Translations under genes and position numbers: made by a program
Notes under the pieces: generated by a model
What the model saw: only the letters and a program-made list of their open reading frames with translations
Databases searched by the model: none
Told to the model about the DNA's origin: nothing
Shown: positions 33,163 to 40,493 of the stretch, piece by piece
How the letters are laid out: the number at the start of each line of letters is the position of its first letter
Numbering within the stretch: position 1 is the stretch's first letter
Origin: Hydrogenophaga sp.
Lineage (GTDB): Bacteria > Pseudomonadota > Gammaproteobacteria > Burkholderiales > Burkholderiaceae_C
Direction of reading: 5' to 3'
NCBI RefSeq assembly: GCF_018780385.1
Contig: NZ_JADMJO010000001.1
Location: 39,386-103,385, forward strand
DNA: 64,000 bases

Positions 33163-33236
33163 GCCGCCGGAATTTTCCAAGGCCGGGCATGCCTCAGCGG
33201 TATGCTCGGCCTCGTTGCATTCGGGGGTTCCTCTTG

Positions 33237-33806
33237 ATGGATGACCGTGATGAAGTTGCCGGGCTACTGGCTCGTGTTGCGTTGCGCGATGCCCAGGCGT
33301 TTGAGTCCCTCTACCGCCTGGGCGCCAACCGTCTGATGGCGGTGGCCATGCGTGTGACGCAAAACCACGCGATGGCCGAGGATGTGCTGCAGGAGGTCTT
33401 CACTTCGATCTGGAACCGCGCTGCCAACGCTGCACCGGGGCAGCACCGCACACTGGCCTGGCTCTGCGTGGTCACCCGGCACCGAGCCATCGATCTGCTG
33501 CGCAAACGCAGACCCGAAGAGCCGCTGCACTGGCGCGGCGAGCACGGCGAAGAGCGCATGCACGATGCGCAGGCCGAAGATGCTTCTCCCATGAACCAGT
33601 TGCTGGCCCATGAAGGCGATGCACAACTGGCGCATTGCATGGGCACGCTGGAGTCCGAACCCCGGCAGGCCCTGATGCTGGCCTTTCACGACGGACTGAC
33701 CCACGCCGAAATCGCCCAGCGCATGGCGCGCCCTCTCGGCACCGTCAAGGCCTGGACGCGGCGCAGCTTGATGCGGCTCAAAGGCTGCATGGAGGCCCTG
33801 GCATGA
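33237..33806 (+). CDS. ECF sigma factor
   Basis: 189 residues from the ATG at 33237. Sigma region 2 is at residues 20-85 (AFESLYRLGANRLMAVAMRVTQNHAMAEDVLQEVFTSIW) and region 4 at 130-185 (ALMLAFHDGLTHAEIAQRMARPLGTVKAWTRRSLMRLK). It belongs to the SigK/RpoE-like group that is paired with RskA-type anti-sigma factors. The stop overlaps the anti-sigma start (ATGA), so the two are made together. Release of the sigma factor probably turns on its own operon and the COG4315 gene. Confidence 0.92.
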   Translation: MDDRDEVAGLLARVALRDAQAFESLYRLGANRLMAVAMRVTQNHAMAEDVLQEVFTSIWNRAANAAPGQHRTLAWLCVVTRHRAIDLLRKRRPEEPLHWRGEHGEERMHDAQAEDASPMNQLLAHEGDAQLAHCMGTLESEPRQALMLAFHDGLTHAEIAQRMARPLGTVKAWTRRSLMRLKGCMEALA

Positions 33807-34525
33807 ACTGGCACCACCATCCTTCGGCCATCGACCAGCTGGCCGCGGCCTATGTGGCTGGCACCTTGCGCGGCGGAGCGCGGCGCCGGTTTGAATCGAC
33901 CATGCAAAGCCGACCCGAACTGGTGGCCGCCGTGAACGACTGGACACAACGCCTGGCGCCCTTGCATCAGGCCTTGCCCGAGCGGGCGCCCAGCGCCGCG
34001 TTGTGGACCCGGATCGCGAAGGCGACCACCCATACCGCCGCGGCAGAGGCCGCGCCCTCCTGGTGGCGACGCCTGCTGGCTCCGGCACCTGCGGGGGCCC
34101 TGGCCGTGGGCTTGTTCATGGGCGCCCTGGTGCCGGTCGTGTGGCAAGCCCAGACCGAGCAGCAACGCGGCATGGAATTGCCCGACAGCTATGTGGGTGT
34201 GCTGGCCACGGCCCAGGGGAAGCCGGGCCTGATCGTCTCCAGCCTGCGCAATGGCAAGCGGGTCGACATCAAGCAGGTGACGCCCGTCGAGGTGCCCGCA
34301 GGACAGACCCTCTACCTCTGGCGCATCGACAAGGCGGGGGTGGTCGCCGCCGTGGGGTCGCTGCCCAATGGCAAGTTCACCCACATCGATCTGAACGAGC
34401 CCGCCGAGCAGGTGTTCTTCCCGGCGGTGGAACTGGCGGTTTCCCTGGAGCCTTCAGGCACCCGCCCCGACGCGCCCACATTGCCCTATGTCTACCGGGG
34501 GCTGTGCGGCAAGCTCTGGCGTTGA
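33803..34525 (+). CDS. RskA-family anti-sigma factor
   Basis: 240 residues from the ATG that overlaps the sigma stop. Residues 1-60 are the cytoplasmic sigma-binding part (IDQLAAAYVAGTLRGGARRRFE, the RskA zinc-less type). A single membrane helix is at about 100-120 (PAGALAVGLFMGALVPVVW). The periplasmic domain PF10099 follows (YVGVLATAQGKPGLIVSS, GQTLYLWRID, LAVSLEPSGTRP). There is no HxxxCxxC zinc motif. It holds the ECF sigma at the membrane until a periplasmic signal is received. Confidence 0.9.
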   Translation: MNWHHHPSAIDQLAAAYVAGTLRGGARRRFESTMQSRPELVAAVNDWTQRLAPLHQALPERAPSAALWTRIAKATTHTAAAEAAPSWWRRLLAPAPAGALAVGLFMGALVPVVWQAQTEQQRGMELPDSYVGVLATAQGKPGLIVSSLRNGKRVDIKQVTPVEVPAGQTLYLWRIDKAGVVAAVGSLPNGKFTHIDLNEPAEQVFFPAVELAVSLEPSGTRPDAPTLPYVYRGLCGKLWR

Positions 34526-34801
34526 GCGGGACTGCAGGGCGCAGACACCAACTGATCACGCAGCCAATCAGCCGGGTCTGGCCCGAAGGGCGGTCGGCGG
34601 GTGCCGCGTCCCACGCGTTGTTGGAGGCAGCGGGTGTGACGGCGCTTCTGCCGTCGGGCCAGCCGGACCCGGGAACGGCCGTCGGCCACGACATCACTGC
34701 TTTCATCCAGGCCATCGTGCGCCACCACCATCCCGAGCGCAACACCATGGCCCCCCAACGCTGAGCGGTTTGCTCGGCGCAGCGGCCGAGGGCCCGCAGG
34801 T
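34526..34801. other. Intergenic stretch with no supported gene
   Basis: 276 bases between the anti-sigma stop and the convergent DUF72 gene. Open frames occur on both strands, but none has a ribosome site, a recognised domain or a start that fits. A plus-strand frame with SHALLEAAGVTALLPSG and GHDITAFIQAIVR may be an old gene remnant. I see no repeat or RNA structure. Confidence 0.4.
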
Positions 34802-35629
34802 TCAGGCAGGGACAGCCTTGTTCAGGCGTTCGATCAAGGCCATCGCCGCGGCGGGCGCCCGTTCCTTGGCGCCGCTGATGAAGTACATGAATACGTCACG
34901 CGGCCCGACCTTCTTTCCGGGGCCTTCCAGCCGTGGCACATCGGCGGGCTCACCGCCCGCCGCCCAGGTCTTCGCTGCCTCGGCCCACCGGTCCAGCGCC
35001 TTGGGCGCATAACCCGTCTTCACCTTCGGATCGGTGCGCATCAAACGCGCGTAGACAACGTCCGCGGTCAGGTCGGCAAACGACGGGTAGTCGTCCGAAT
35101 CGGTGAACACCGTCGCGCACCGGTACTTGCGCGCCAGTGCCAGGTAAGCAGGGTCCATGAAACTGTTGTGCCGCACATCCAGCGCGTGGCGCAGGGGCAA
35201 GCCGTCCACCGTGCCCGGCAGCAGCTTCAGGAAGGCCTCGAAGTCCACCGGATCGAACAGCTTGGTTGGCGCGAACTGCCACACGAGTGGACCGAGCTTG
35301 GGGCCCAGCTCGCTCAGGCCGCTGCCGATGAACCGTTCGATGGACTCGCCCGCGTCCGCCAGCACCTTGCGGTTGGTCGCGAAGCGGTTGGCCTTCAGGG
35401 AGAACATGAAACCGACGGGTGTCTCGTCACGCCACTTGGCGAAGGTCGGTGGTTTGAAGGTGCTGTAGTAGGTGCCATTGACCTCGATCGCCGTGAGCTG
35501 AGCACTGGCGAAAGCGAGTTCTTTGCTGTGCGCGAGGCCCTTGGGGTAGAAATTGTCGCGCCAGGGTTCGTACGTCCAGCCGCCAATGCCCGCTCTGACG
35601 GTGCCCGACGCTGCTTGTCTTGTGGCCAT
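34802..35629 (-). CDS. DUF72 family protein (YecE-like)
   Basis: 275 residues from the ATG at 35629, with GGGGAGA in front. The TIM-barrel DUF72 motifs are present: RAGIGGWTYEPWRDNFYPKG, AIEVNGTYYSTFKPPTFAKWRDETP, FMFSLKANRFATN, and DVRHNSFMD. The family is widespread but has no settled biochemical function; a metal-dependent or sugar-related role has been suggested from the fold. It stands alone between convergent and divergent genes. Confidence 0.88.
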   Translation of the reverse strand: MATRQAASGTVRAGIGGWTYEPWRDNFYPKGLAHSKELAFASAQLTAIEVNGTYYSTFKPPTFAKWRDETPVGFMFSLKANRFATNRKVLADAGESIERFIGSGLSELGPKLGPLVWQFAPTKLFDPVDFEAFLKLLPGTVDGLPLRHALDVRHNSFMDPAYLALARKYRCATVFTDSDDYPSFADLTADVVYARLMRTDPKVKTGYAPKALDRWAEAAKTWAAGGEPADVPRLEGPGKKVGPRDVFMYFISGAKERAPAAAMALIERLNKAVPA

Positions 35630-35809
35630 GTTCGTCTCCCCGGAAAAGTGATTCGCCACCACTCTAACGGGATTGCTCTCACGCGAGGTGGTCAGAGAAG
35701 ATGGCCGCCTCGATGAACCGGCGACGGGCCGCTCCGTGTCGATTTCCTGCGGCCCTCTTCGTCGTTCCAATACCTGGCCGCTTCGGCCGGACCCACCAAG
35801 GAGATGGCC

Positions 35810-36178
35810 ATGCGCGTGATGGTGCTCGTGAAGGCGACTGAAGACAGCGAAAAGGGTTTGCTGTCCACCCCCTGGGCGACCGAGATGTTCGCCGCGATGG
35901 ACAGGTTCAATGACGATCTGCGCGATGCCGGCGTCTTGCTGACCGCTGATGGCCTCAAGCCTTCGGTGCACGGCAAGCGCGTCGCGTTTGACGGTGCCGG
36001 CCGCAGGGTGATTGACGGGCCTTTTGCCGAAACCAAGGAACTGGTCGCCGGCTTCTGGCTGTGGGAAGTGAAGGACATGGAGGAAGCGGTCGCCTGGGTG
36101 CGGCGCTGTCCCAATCCCATGCCGGGACCGAGCGAGATCGAGATCCGGCCGCTGTACGAGGCCGCTGATCTGGCTTGA
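35810..36178 (+). CDS. YciI-related (DGPF domain) protein
   Basis: 122 residues. The ATG at 35810 is preferred over the ATG at 35804 because AAGGAG ends directly before 35804 and is 6 bases from 35810. The sequence MRVMVLVKATEDSE, the FDGAGRRVIDGPFAETKELVAGFWLWEV stretch (DGPF near residue 66) and the final IRPLYEA are typical of the YCII-related/DGPF family. These small ferredoxin-fold proteins often sit next to ECF sigma factors; here none is adjacent. The reaction is unknown. Confidence 0.85.
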   Translation: MRVMVLVKATEDSEKGLLSTPWATEMFAAMDRFNDDLRDAGVLLTADGLKPSVHGKRVAFDGAGRRVIDGPFAETKELVAGFWLWEVKDMEEAVAWVRRCPNPMPGPSEIEIRPLYEAADLA

Positions 36179-36193
36179 TACCCGCCGTCGTGT

Positions 36194-37192
36194 TTACCGG
36201 GCTTCGATGCCCAGCAAACCAGCGTCGGGATAACGGGCGCCGGCAACCGCCAGCGGATCGAACAGCCGATCCAGTTGCTCGATCTCGCTGGGCGTGAGCA
36301 CGATGTCGACCGCGCTCACGTTGCTCTCCAGGTAGGTGATGCGGCGTGTGCCTGGAATCGGCACGACGTGGGGATGTTTGTTGAGCATCCAGGCGAGTGC
36401 GACCTGCGAATTGCTCAGCCCCCGCTCGGCCGCGAATGCCGTCAGCGATGCCACCAGGCGCTGGTTCGCAGCCTGCGCCTCGCCGACGAAGCGCGGGTTG
36501 TTCTTGCGGAAATCGTTGTCGGCCAGTTGGCCCACGTCCACCGTGCCGGTGAGGAAGGCACGGCCCAGCGGACTGTAGGCCACGAAGGCCACGCCCAGCT
36601 CGGCGCAGGCCGCCAGCATGCCCGTCTCGGGCTCTCGGCTCCACAAGGAATACTCGCTTTGCACGGCGGCGATGGGAAACACCGCCTGGGCACGGCGCAG
36701 GGTGTCGACTGAAACTTCCGACAGGCCGATGGCCTTGACCTTGCCCACCTGCACCAGCTCACCCATCGCGCCCACCACCTCTTCAATGGGAACCGCAGGG
36801 TTGCGGCGATGGCAGTAGTACAGATCGATGTGGTCCACCCCCAGACGCCGCAGCGAGGCTTCGCAAGCTTCTCGTATGTAGGCGGGGGAATTGTCGATGT
36901 GCCGCTCGTACCGACCGGCCACACGCACGATGCCGAACTTGGTGGCCAGAATCACTTGCTCGCGGCGCGCGGCACCGCCCTGCGCGACGAAGCGGCCCAG
37001 CAGCGTTTCGTTGTGACCGTGCCCGTAGGTGTCGGCCGAGTCGACATGCGTGACACCCAGTTCCAGCGCCCTCTCCAGCGTGCGCAGCGCATCTGCATCG
37101 TCGGTGTGGCCATAGAACTCGCTCATGCCCATGCAGCCCAGACCCAGGGCGGATGTCGTGAGGCCGGAGGTGCCCAGTTTGCGGTGTTTCAT
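36194..37192 (-). CDS. Aldo/keto reductase
   Basis: 332 residues from the ATG at 37192 (ATG 37201 is possible). The beta/alpha-barrel NADPH-dependent reductase signature is complete: LGLGCMGMSEFYG, HVDSADTYGHGHNE with catalytic D and Y, ILATKFGI with K, DLYYCHRRNP with H, and VPIPGTRR for cofactor binding. The branch is that of YajO/Tas-like and pyridoxal reductase-like enzymes. The true carbonyl substrate is not predictable from context. It converges on the YciI-like gene with 15 bases between stops. Confidence 0.9.
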   Translation of the reverse strand: MKHRKLGTSGLTTSALGLGCMGMSEFYGHTDDADALRTLERALELGVTHVDSADTYGHGHNETLLGRFVAQGGAARREQVILATKFGIVRVAGRYERHIDNSPAYIREACEASLRRLGVDHIDLYYCHRRNPAVPIEEVVGAMGELVQVGKVKAIGLSEVSVDTLRRAQAVFPIAAVQSEYSLWSREPETGMLAACAELGVAFVAYSPLGRAFLTGTVDVGQLADNDFRKNNPRFVGEAQAANQRLVASLTAFAAERGLSNSQVALAWMLNKHPHVVPIPGTRRITYLESNVSAVDIVLTPSEIEQLDRLFDPLAVAGARYPDAGLLGIEAR

Positions 37193-37312
37193 GGATGTCA
37201 TGGGAGTCAGTGGAAAGATGGCGTGTCGAGCAGGCCTGGACAGCACGTTGCAGCGGTTGCCGCCCACACATCATGAGGCAGGCATGTGACATCCCATCCC
37301 GCTGGTTCGACT

Positions 37313-38026
37313 CTAGTTCTTCTCGTTCATGAGGATGGTGGTCAGCAGCTTGTCTGCCTCATAGCAGGTGCAGGCCTTGCGCATGAGCCCGGCCCGGTCC
37401 AGTACCTTGACCTGGCCGCGGGTGTACTCAATGAGCCCGTCTTTCTTGAGGTCACCCGCAGCCTTGCTCACGCTCACACGCCGCACGCCCAGCACCAGCG
37501 AGATGAACTCCTGCGTGACATAGAAGTGGTTGGCATCGGCGCGGTCCTGGCTCATGAGCAGCCAGCGCGCCAGCCGCTGTTCAATCGGGTGGAAACGCTC
37601 GCAGGCAGAGGACAAGGTTTGTTGGTGCAAGCGGACCATCAAGGTGCGCTTCATCACGTCCTGCAACACGGGCATGTCCTCCATGGCCTTCTGAAGCGCC
37701 CGAGCTTCAATGCGCCAGCAACTGCCGGCCCCCTGCACCAACGCGCGCCAGGGTGTCTTGGCCAGCCCCAGCACCAGCTCTGAGCCCAGCATGGCCTCCT
37801 GCCCGACCATGCCCACCTCCAGCGGTGGGTGGCTGTCGATGTCGATCACCAGCGAGATGAATCCAGTGCGGGGAAAGTAGGCGTGGGTGAGTTCCTTGCC
37901 GCGCACGCCGAGTTCGGCCGAGAGCACGAGTTCAAACGGCTCGCACAAGGCGAGAAAGCGTTTGCGCACCGCCTTGGGCAGGCGTTCAATGAGGTCGTTT
38001 TCGGGGGTTTTCATGGGGACATTCAT
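37313..38026 (-). CDS. Crp/Fnr-family transcriptional regulator
   Basis: 237 residues from the ATG at 38026; ATG 38014 or TTG 38038 also fit. The cyclic-nucleotide-binding-type jelly roll covers residues 15-135 (HAYFPRTGFISLVIDID, EVGMVGQEAMLGSELVLG), and the helix-turn-helix is near 170-205 (VTQEFISLVLGVRRVSVSKAAGDLKKDG). There is no N-terminal cysteine cluster, so it is not an oxygen-sensing Fnr. The recognition helix reads RRVSVSK where Fnr has RETISR, so the DNA-contacting glutamate is replaced by valine. It may sense another signal and may not bind the Fnr-type box further right. Confidence 0.85.
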   Translation of the reverse strand: MNVPMKTPENDLIERLPKAVRKRFLALCEPFELVLSAELGVRGKELTHAYFPRTGFISLVIDIDSHPPLEVGMVGQEAMLGSELVLGLAKTPWRALVQGAGSCWRIEARALQKAMEDMPVLQDVMKRTLMVRLHQQTLSSACERFHPIEQRLARWLLMSQDRADANHFYVTQEFISLVLGVRRVSVSKAAGDLKKDGLIEYTRGQVKVLDRAGLMRKACTCYEADKLLTTILMNEKN

Positions 38027-38145
38027 GCTCGCCAACAAGTCTTCCCACGCAGCATCTGTCGTGAAACTCGCAACTCACTCTACCGGCCCAGTGCTTGGAC
38101 GAAAACCACCTTCCATCTGTTCCTGCGCGGCACCGCGCCACGGCC

Positions 38146-39243
38146 TCAAGGCTTGATCGCCACCTTCAACACCCCGTCGCGCTGGTTCGCAAACAGCTCG
38201 TAGGCCGCCACGATGTCGTCGAGCTTGAACTGGTGCGTGACCATCAAGCCCAGATCGATACGGCCCGAGGCCACCACGTTCATGAGCCGGCGCATGCGCT
38301 CCTTGCCGCCGGGGCACAGCGCGGTATTGATGCGGTGATCGCCCAGGCCGGCGGCGAAGGCCGACAGGGGAATGGTGAGGTCGCTCGAATACACGCCCAG
38401 GCTGGACAAGGTGCCGCCGGGTTTGAGCACGCGCAGGGCCGCTTCAAAGGTGGACTGCGTACCCAGCGCTTCGATGGACGAGTCCACGCCGCGCCCGCCG
38501 GTGATCTTCATGATCTCGTCGACCACGTCGCAGTTCTTGAAGTTGAGCGTGAGGTCGGCGCCCATCTTCTTTGCGATGTCCAGGCGGTGGTCGTTGCCGT
38601 CCACCGCGATGATGGTGGACGCCCCCAGCAAGCGCGCGCCTGCCGTGGCACACAGGCCGATGGGGCCCTGCGCAAACACCACCACGGTGTCGCCAATGCG
38701 GATGTTGGCGTTCTCCGCGCCCTTGAAGCCGGTGGACATGATGTCGGGGCACATCAGCACCTGCTCGTCGCTCAAGCCGTCGGGAATGGGCGCCAGGTTG
38801 GCCTGTGCATCAGGCACCAGCACGTACTCGGCCTGGGTACCGTCGATCAGGTTGCCGAATCGCCATCCCGCGGTGGCCTTGAAGCCGTGGCAACCGCACA
38901 GGCCCTGGGGAATCAGGTAGCTGCCGTCCTGCGAAGGCGCGCCGTCCTGCGCGGCGTACGAGTTGAAGTTGGGGCAGATGGCACCGGCGATCACGCGCTG
39001 ACCTTCGGTGTAGCCCTGCACGGCGTTGCCCAGTTTTTCGATCACGCCCACCGGTTCGTGGCCAATGGTCAGGCCCTTGGCCACCGGGTACTCGCCTTTG
39101 AGGATGTGCACGTCGGTGCCGCAGATGGTGGTGGTCGTGATGCGGATCAGCGCGTCGTTGGGGCCCACGTCGGGAATGGGCTTGTCCACCACTTCAATGC
39201 GGTTCTTCTCGACGAAGACAGCGGCTTTCATCATGGTGGCCAT
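38146..39243 (-). CDS. Zinc-dependent alcohol dehydrogenase
   Basis: 365 residues; the ATG at 39243 has AGGA in front at a good distance. It is a medium-chain dehydrogenase: catalytic zinc site in ICGTDVHILKG (C38), GHEPVGVIEKLG with H and E near 60, and NAD-binding GPIGLCATAGARLLGAS near 185. The structural zinc loop is altered: CPNFNSYAAQDGAPSQ and LCGCHG replace the usual four-cysteine loop. This looks like the low-oxygen secondary alcohol/butanediol dehydrogenases of Cupriavidus and relatives. It follows the DUF465 gene with 34 bases between, and the pair faces the Fnr-type box. Confidence 0.88.
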   Translation of the reverse strand: MATMMKAAVFVEKNRIEVVDKPIPDVGPNDALIRITTTTICGTDVHILKGEYPVAKGLTIGHEPVGVIEKLGNAVQGYTEGQRVIAGAICPNFNSYAAQDGAPSQDGSYLIPQGLCGCHGFKATAGWRFGNLIDGTQAEYVLVPDAQANLAPIPDGLSDEQVLMCPDIMSTGFKGAENANIRIGDTVVVFAQGPIGLCATAGARLLGASTIIAVDGNDHRLDIAKKMGADLTLNFKNCDVVDEIMKITGGRGVDSSIEALGTQSTFEAALRVLKPGGTLSSLGVYSSDLTIPLSAFAAGLGDHRINTALCPGGKERMRRLMNVVASGRIDLGLMVTHQFKLDDIVAAYELFANQRDGVLKVAIKP

Positions 39244-39277
39244 GTCGTTCCTGGAGGTCTGGAAACCGGTGGGGGTG

Positions 39278-39496
39278 TCAGGCAGCGCTTGCCTTTTTGA
39301 GGACGGCGTACACCTCGTCCTTGAGTTGCAGCTTTTCGCGTTTGAGCGTCTCAATCTCGACATGGGTCGCCATCTCGATGCCTTCCTCCATGTTCTTGAT
39401 CTTCTGATCGAGCTCGTTGTGTTTGTCGAACAAGCGGGTGAAGTGGTGGTCGTTGGTCTTGAGGCTGGTGATGAGGTCTCGGTACTCTGGAAACAT
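39278..39496 (-). CDS. DUF465 (YdcH-family) small protein
   Basis: 72 residues, fully helical: MFPEYRDLITSLKTNDHHFTRL followed by FDKHNELDQKIKNMEE and ETLKREKLQLKDEVYAVLKK. This is the DUF465/YdcH pattern of a short coiled coil. The function is unknown; such genes are usually adjacent to metabolic or stress genes. It lies upstream of the alcohol dehydrogenase and faces the alternative oxidase across a gap with an Fnr/Dnr-type box, so it may be part of the same low-oxygen or nitric-oxide response. Confidence 0.88.
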   Translation of the reverse strand: MFPEYRDLITSLKTNDHHFTRLFDKHNELDQKIKNMEEGIEMATHVEIETLKREKLQLKDEVYAVLKKASAA

Positions 39497-39574
39497 CGGA
39501 CTGCCTTTCGTTGAATGCGGGCAGGAGGCCTGCCGCAGGGGATTTCAGTGTGGTGCACGATCTGGCCTGGCCTG

Positions 39575-39588
39575 TTGACTCAGGTCAA
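39575..39588. promoter_or_regulatory. FNR/ANR/DNR-type box
   Basis: TTGAC-TCAG-GTCAA is a perfect palindrome of the Fnr/Dnr type (TTGAYnnnnRTCAA). Its 3' edge is 115 bases before the alternative oxidase start and its 5' edge 79 bases from the divergent DUF465 start. It can serve both. Which Fnr-family member binds it is not visible. Confidence 0.7.
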
Positions 39589-39703
39589 TCCGTGCGCGAT
39601 CAACCAGCTTGGACGTGATGCGCCATCGCATCTGTGCGCCAGCGCCCAGACCACCGCGGACGCATCCGTCAGGATGTTTTTTGGCCCCACCCGACGGAGT
39701 TCC

Positions 39704-40390
39704 ATGATTGACGACGCCCAGTTGCAGCACCCACCCCGCACCGCCAGCGACCACTTCGCGCGCGGCGTGACGAAGCTGCTGCGATTTCTTGCGGATGCGT
39801 TCTTTGCCAAACGTTACGGCCACCGCGCCATCGTGCTGGAGACGGTGGCGGCCGTGCCCGGCATGGTGGGCGCCACACTCACCCATCTGCATTCCCTGCG
39901 CCGCATGGTCAACGACGAAGGCTGGATCCGCACGCTGATGGAAGAGGCAGAAAACGAGCGCATGCACCTGATGACCTTCATCGAGGTGGCCAAGCCCACC
40001 GCGCTGGAACGCTGGCTCATCCTCTTTGCGCAGTGGGTCTTCTACCTCGGGTTCTTTTTTCTGTACCTCGTCTCGCGCCGCACGGCCCACCGCCTGGTGG
40101 GCTACTTTGAAGAAGAAGCGGTGATCAGCTACACGCAGTACCTGGCCGAGATCGACGCGGGTCGCTCGCCCAACGGGCCTGCACCCGAGATCGCCAAGCG
40201 CTACTGGAAACTCAAGGACGACGCCACCTTGCGCGACGTGGTGCTGGTGGTGCGCGCCGACGAAGCCCACCACCGGGACGTCAACCACGGCCTGGCCAGC
40301 CACCTGGCCGGCGAGCCGGTCCGCACCGAGCCACCAGCCCCCTACCCGGACCACGCCGACCTGCGAGAACAGCTTCCCGGGCAACTTTGA
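39704..40390 (+). CDS. aox: Alternative oxidase (ubiquinol oxidase, di-iron)
   Basis: 228 residues from the ATG at 39704, with CGGAG before it. All di-iron motifs are present: LET (E46), NERMHL (E85, H88), FEEEA (near 137), and RADEAHHRDVNH (E187, H190). A hydrophobic segment at residues 105-123 fits the monotopic membrane-binding helices. The enzyme passes electrons from ubiquinol straight to oxygen without pumping protons and is insensitive to cyanide and nitric oxide. It is rare in bacteria outside certain alpha- and beta-proteobacteria. A Fnr/Dnr-type box lies upstream. Confidence 0.95.
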   Translation: MIDDAQLQHPPRTASDHFARGVTKLLRFLADAFFAKRYGHRAIVLETVAAVPGMVGATLTHLHSLRRMVNDEGWIRTLMEEAENERMHLMTFIEVAKPTALERWLILFAQWVFYLGFFFLYLVSRRTAHRLVGYFEEEAVISYTQYLAEIDAGRSPNGPAPEIAKRYWKLKDDATLRDVVLVVRADEAHHRDVNHGLASHLAGEPVRTEPPAPYPDHADLREQLPGQL

Positions 40391-40398
40391 CCCGTTTT

Positions 40399-40436
40399 GG
40401 GTCGATATTCGATCTTGCCGGGTCGAATTCGACCGC
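40399..40436. promoter_or_regulatory. Two palindromic operator-like sites before the ROK gene
   Basis: GGGTCGATATTCGATC (40399-40414) and GGTCGAATTCGACC (40421-40434, a perfect palindrome) share the core TCGA-TCGA and have centres about 20.5 bases apart, two helical turns. They lie 60-95 bases before the ROK start. They are likely the repressor's operators for the carbohydrate operon. Confidence 0.65.
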
Positions 40437-40493
40437 ATAGCATCCGTCTCCAGTGCCGCACCACGACGGCACACCACAGACGGAGACAAGCCC

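Noticed and set aside
38146..39243. Alcohol dehydrogenase considered as S-nitrosoglutathione reductase because of the Fnr/Dnr-type box
   Set aside because: The class III/GSNOR motifs are absent and the structural zinc loop is altered; it fits better with secondary alcohol dehydrogenases.
39575..39588. FNR-type box considered as a site for the neighbouring Crp/Fnr protein
   Set aside because: That protein lacks the ExxSR residues needed for TTGA recognition and any iron-sulfur cysteine cluster; another regulator is more likely.
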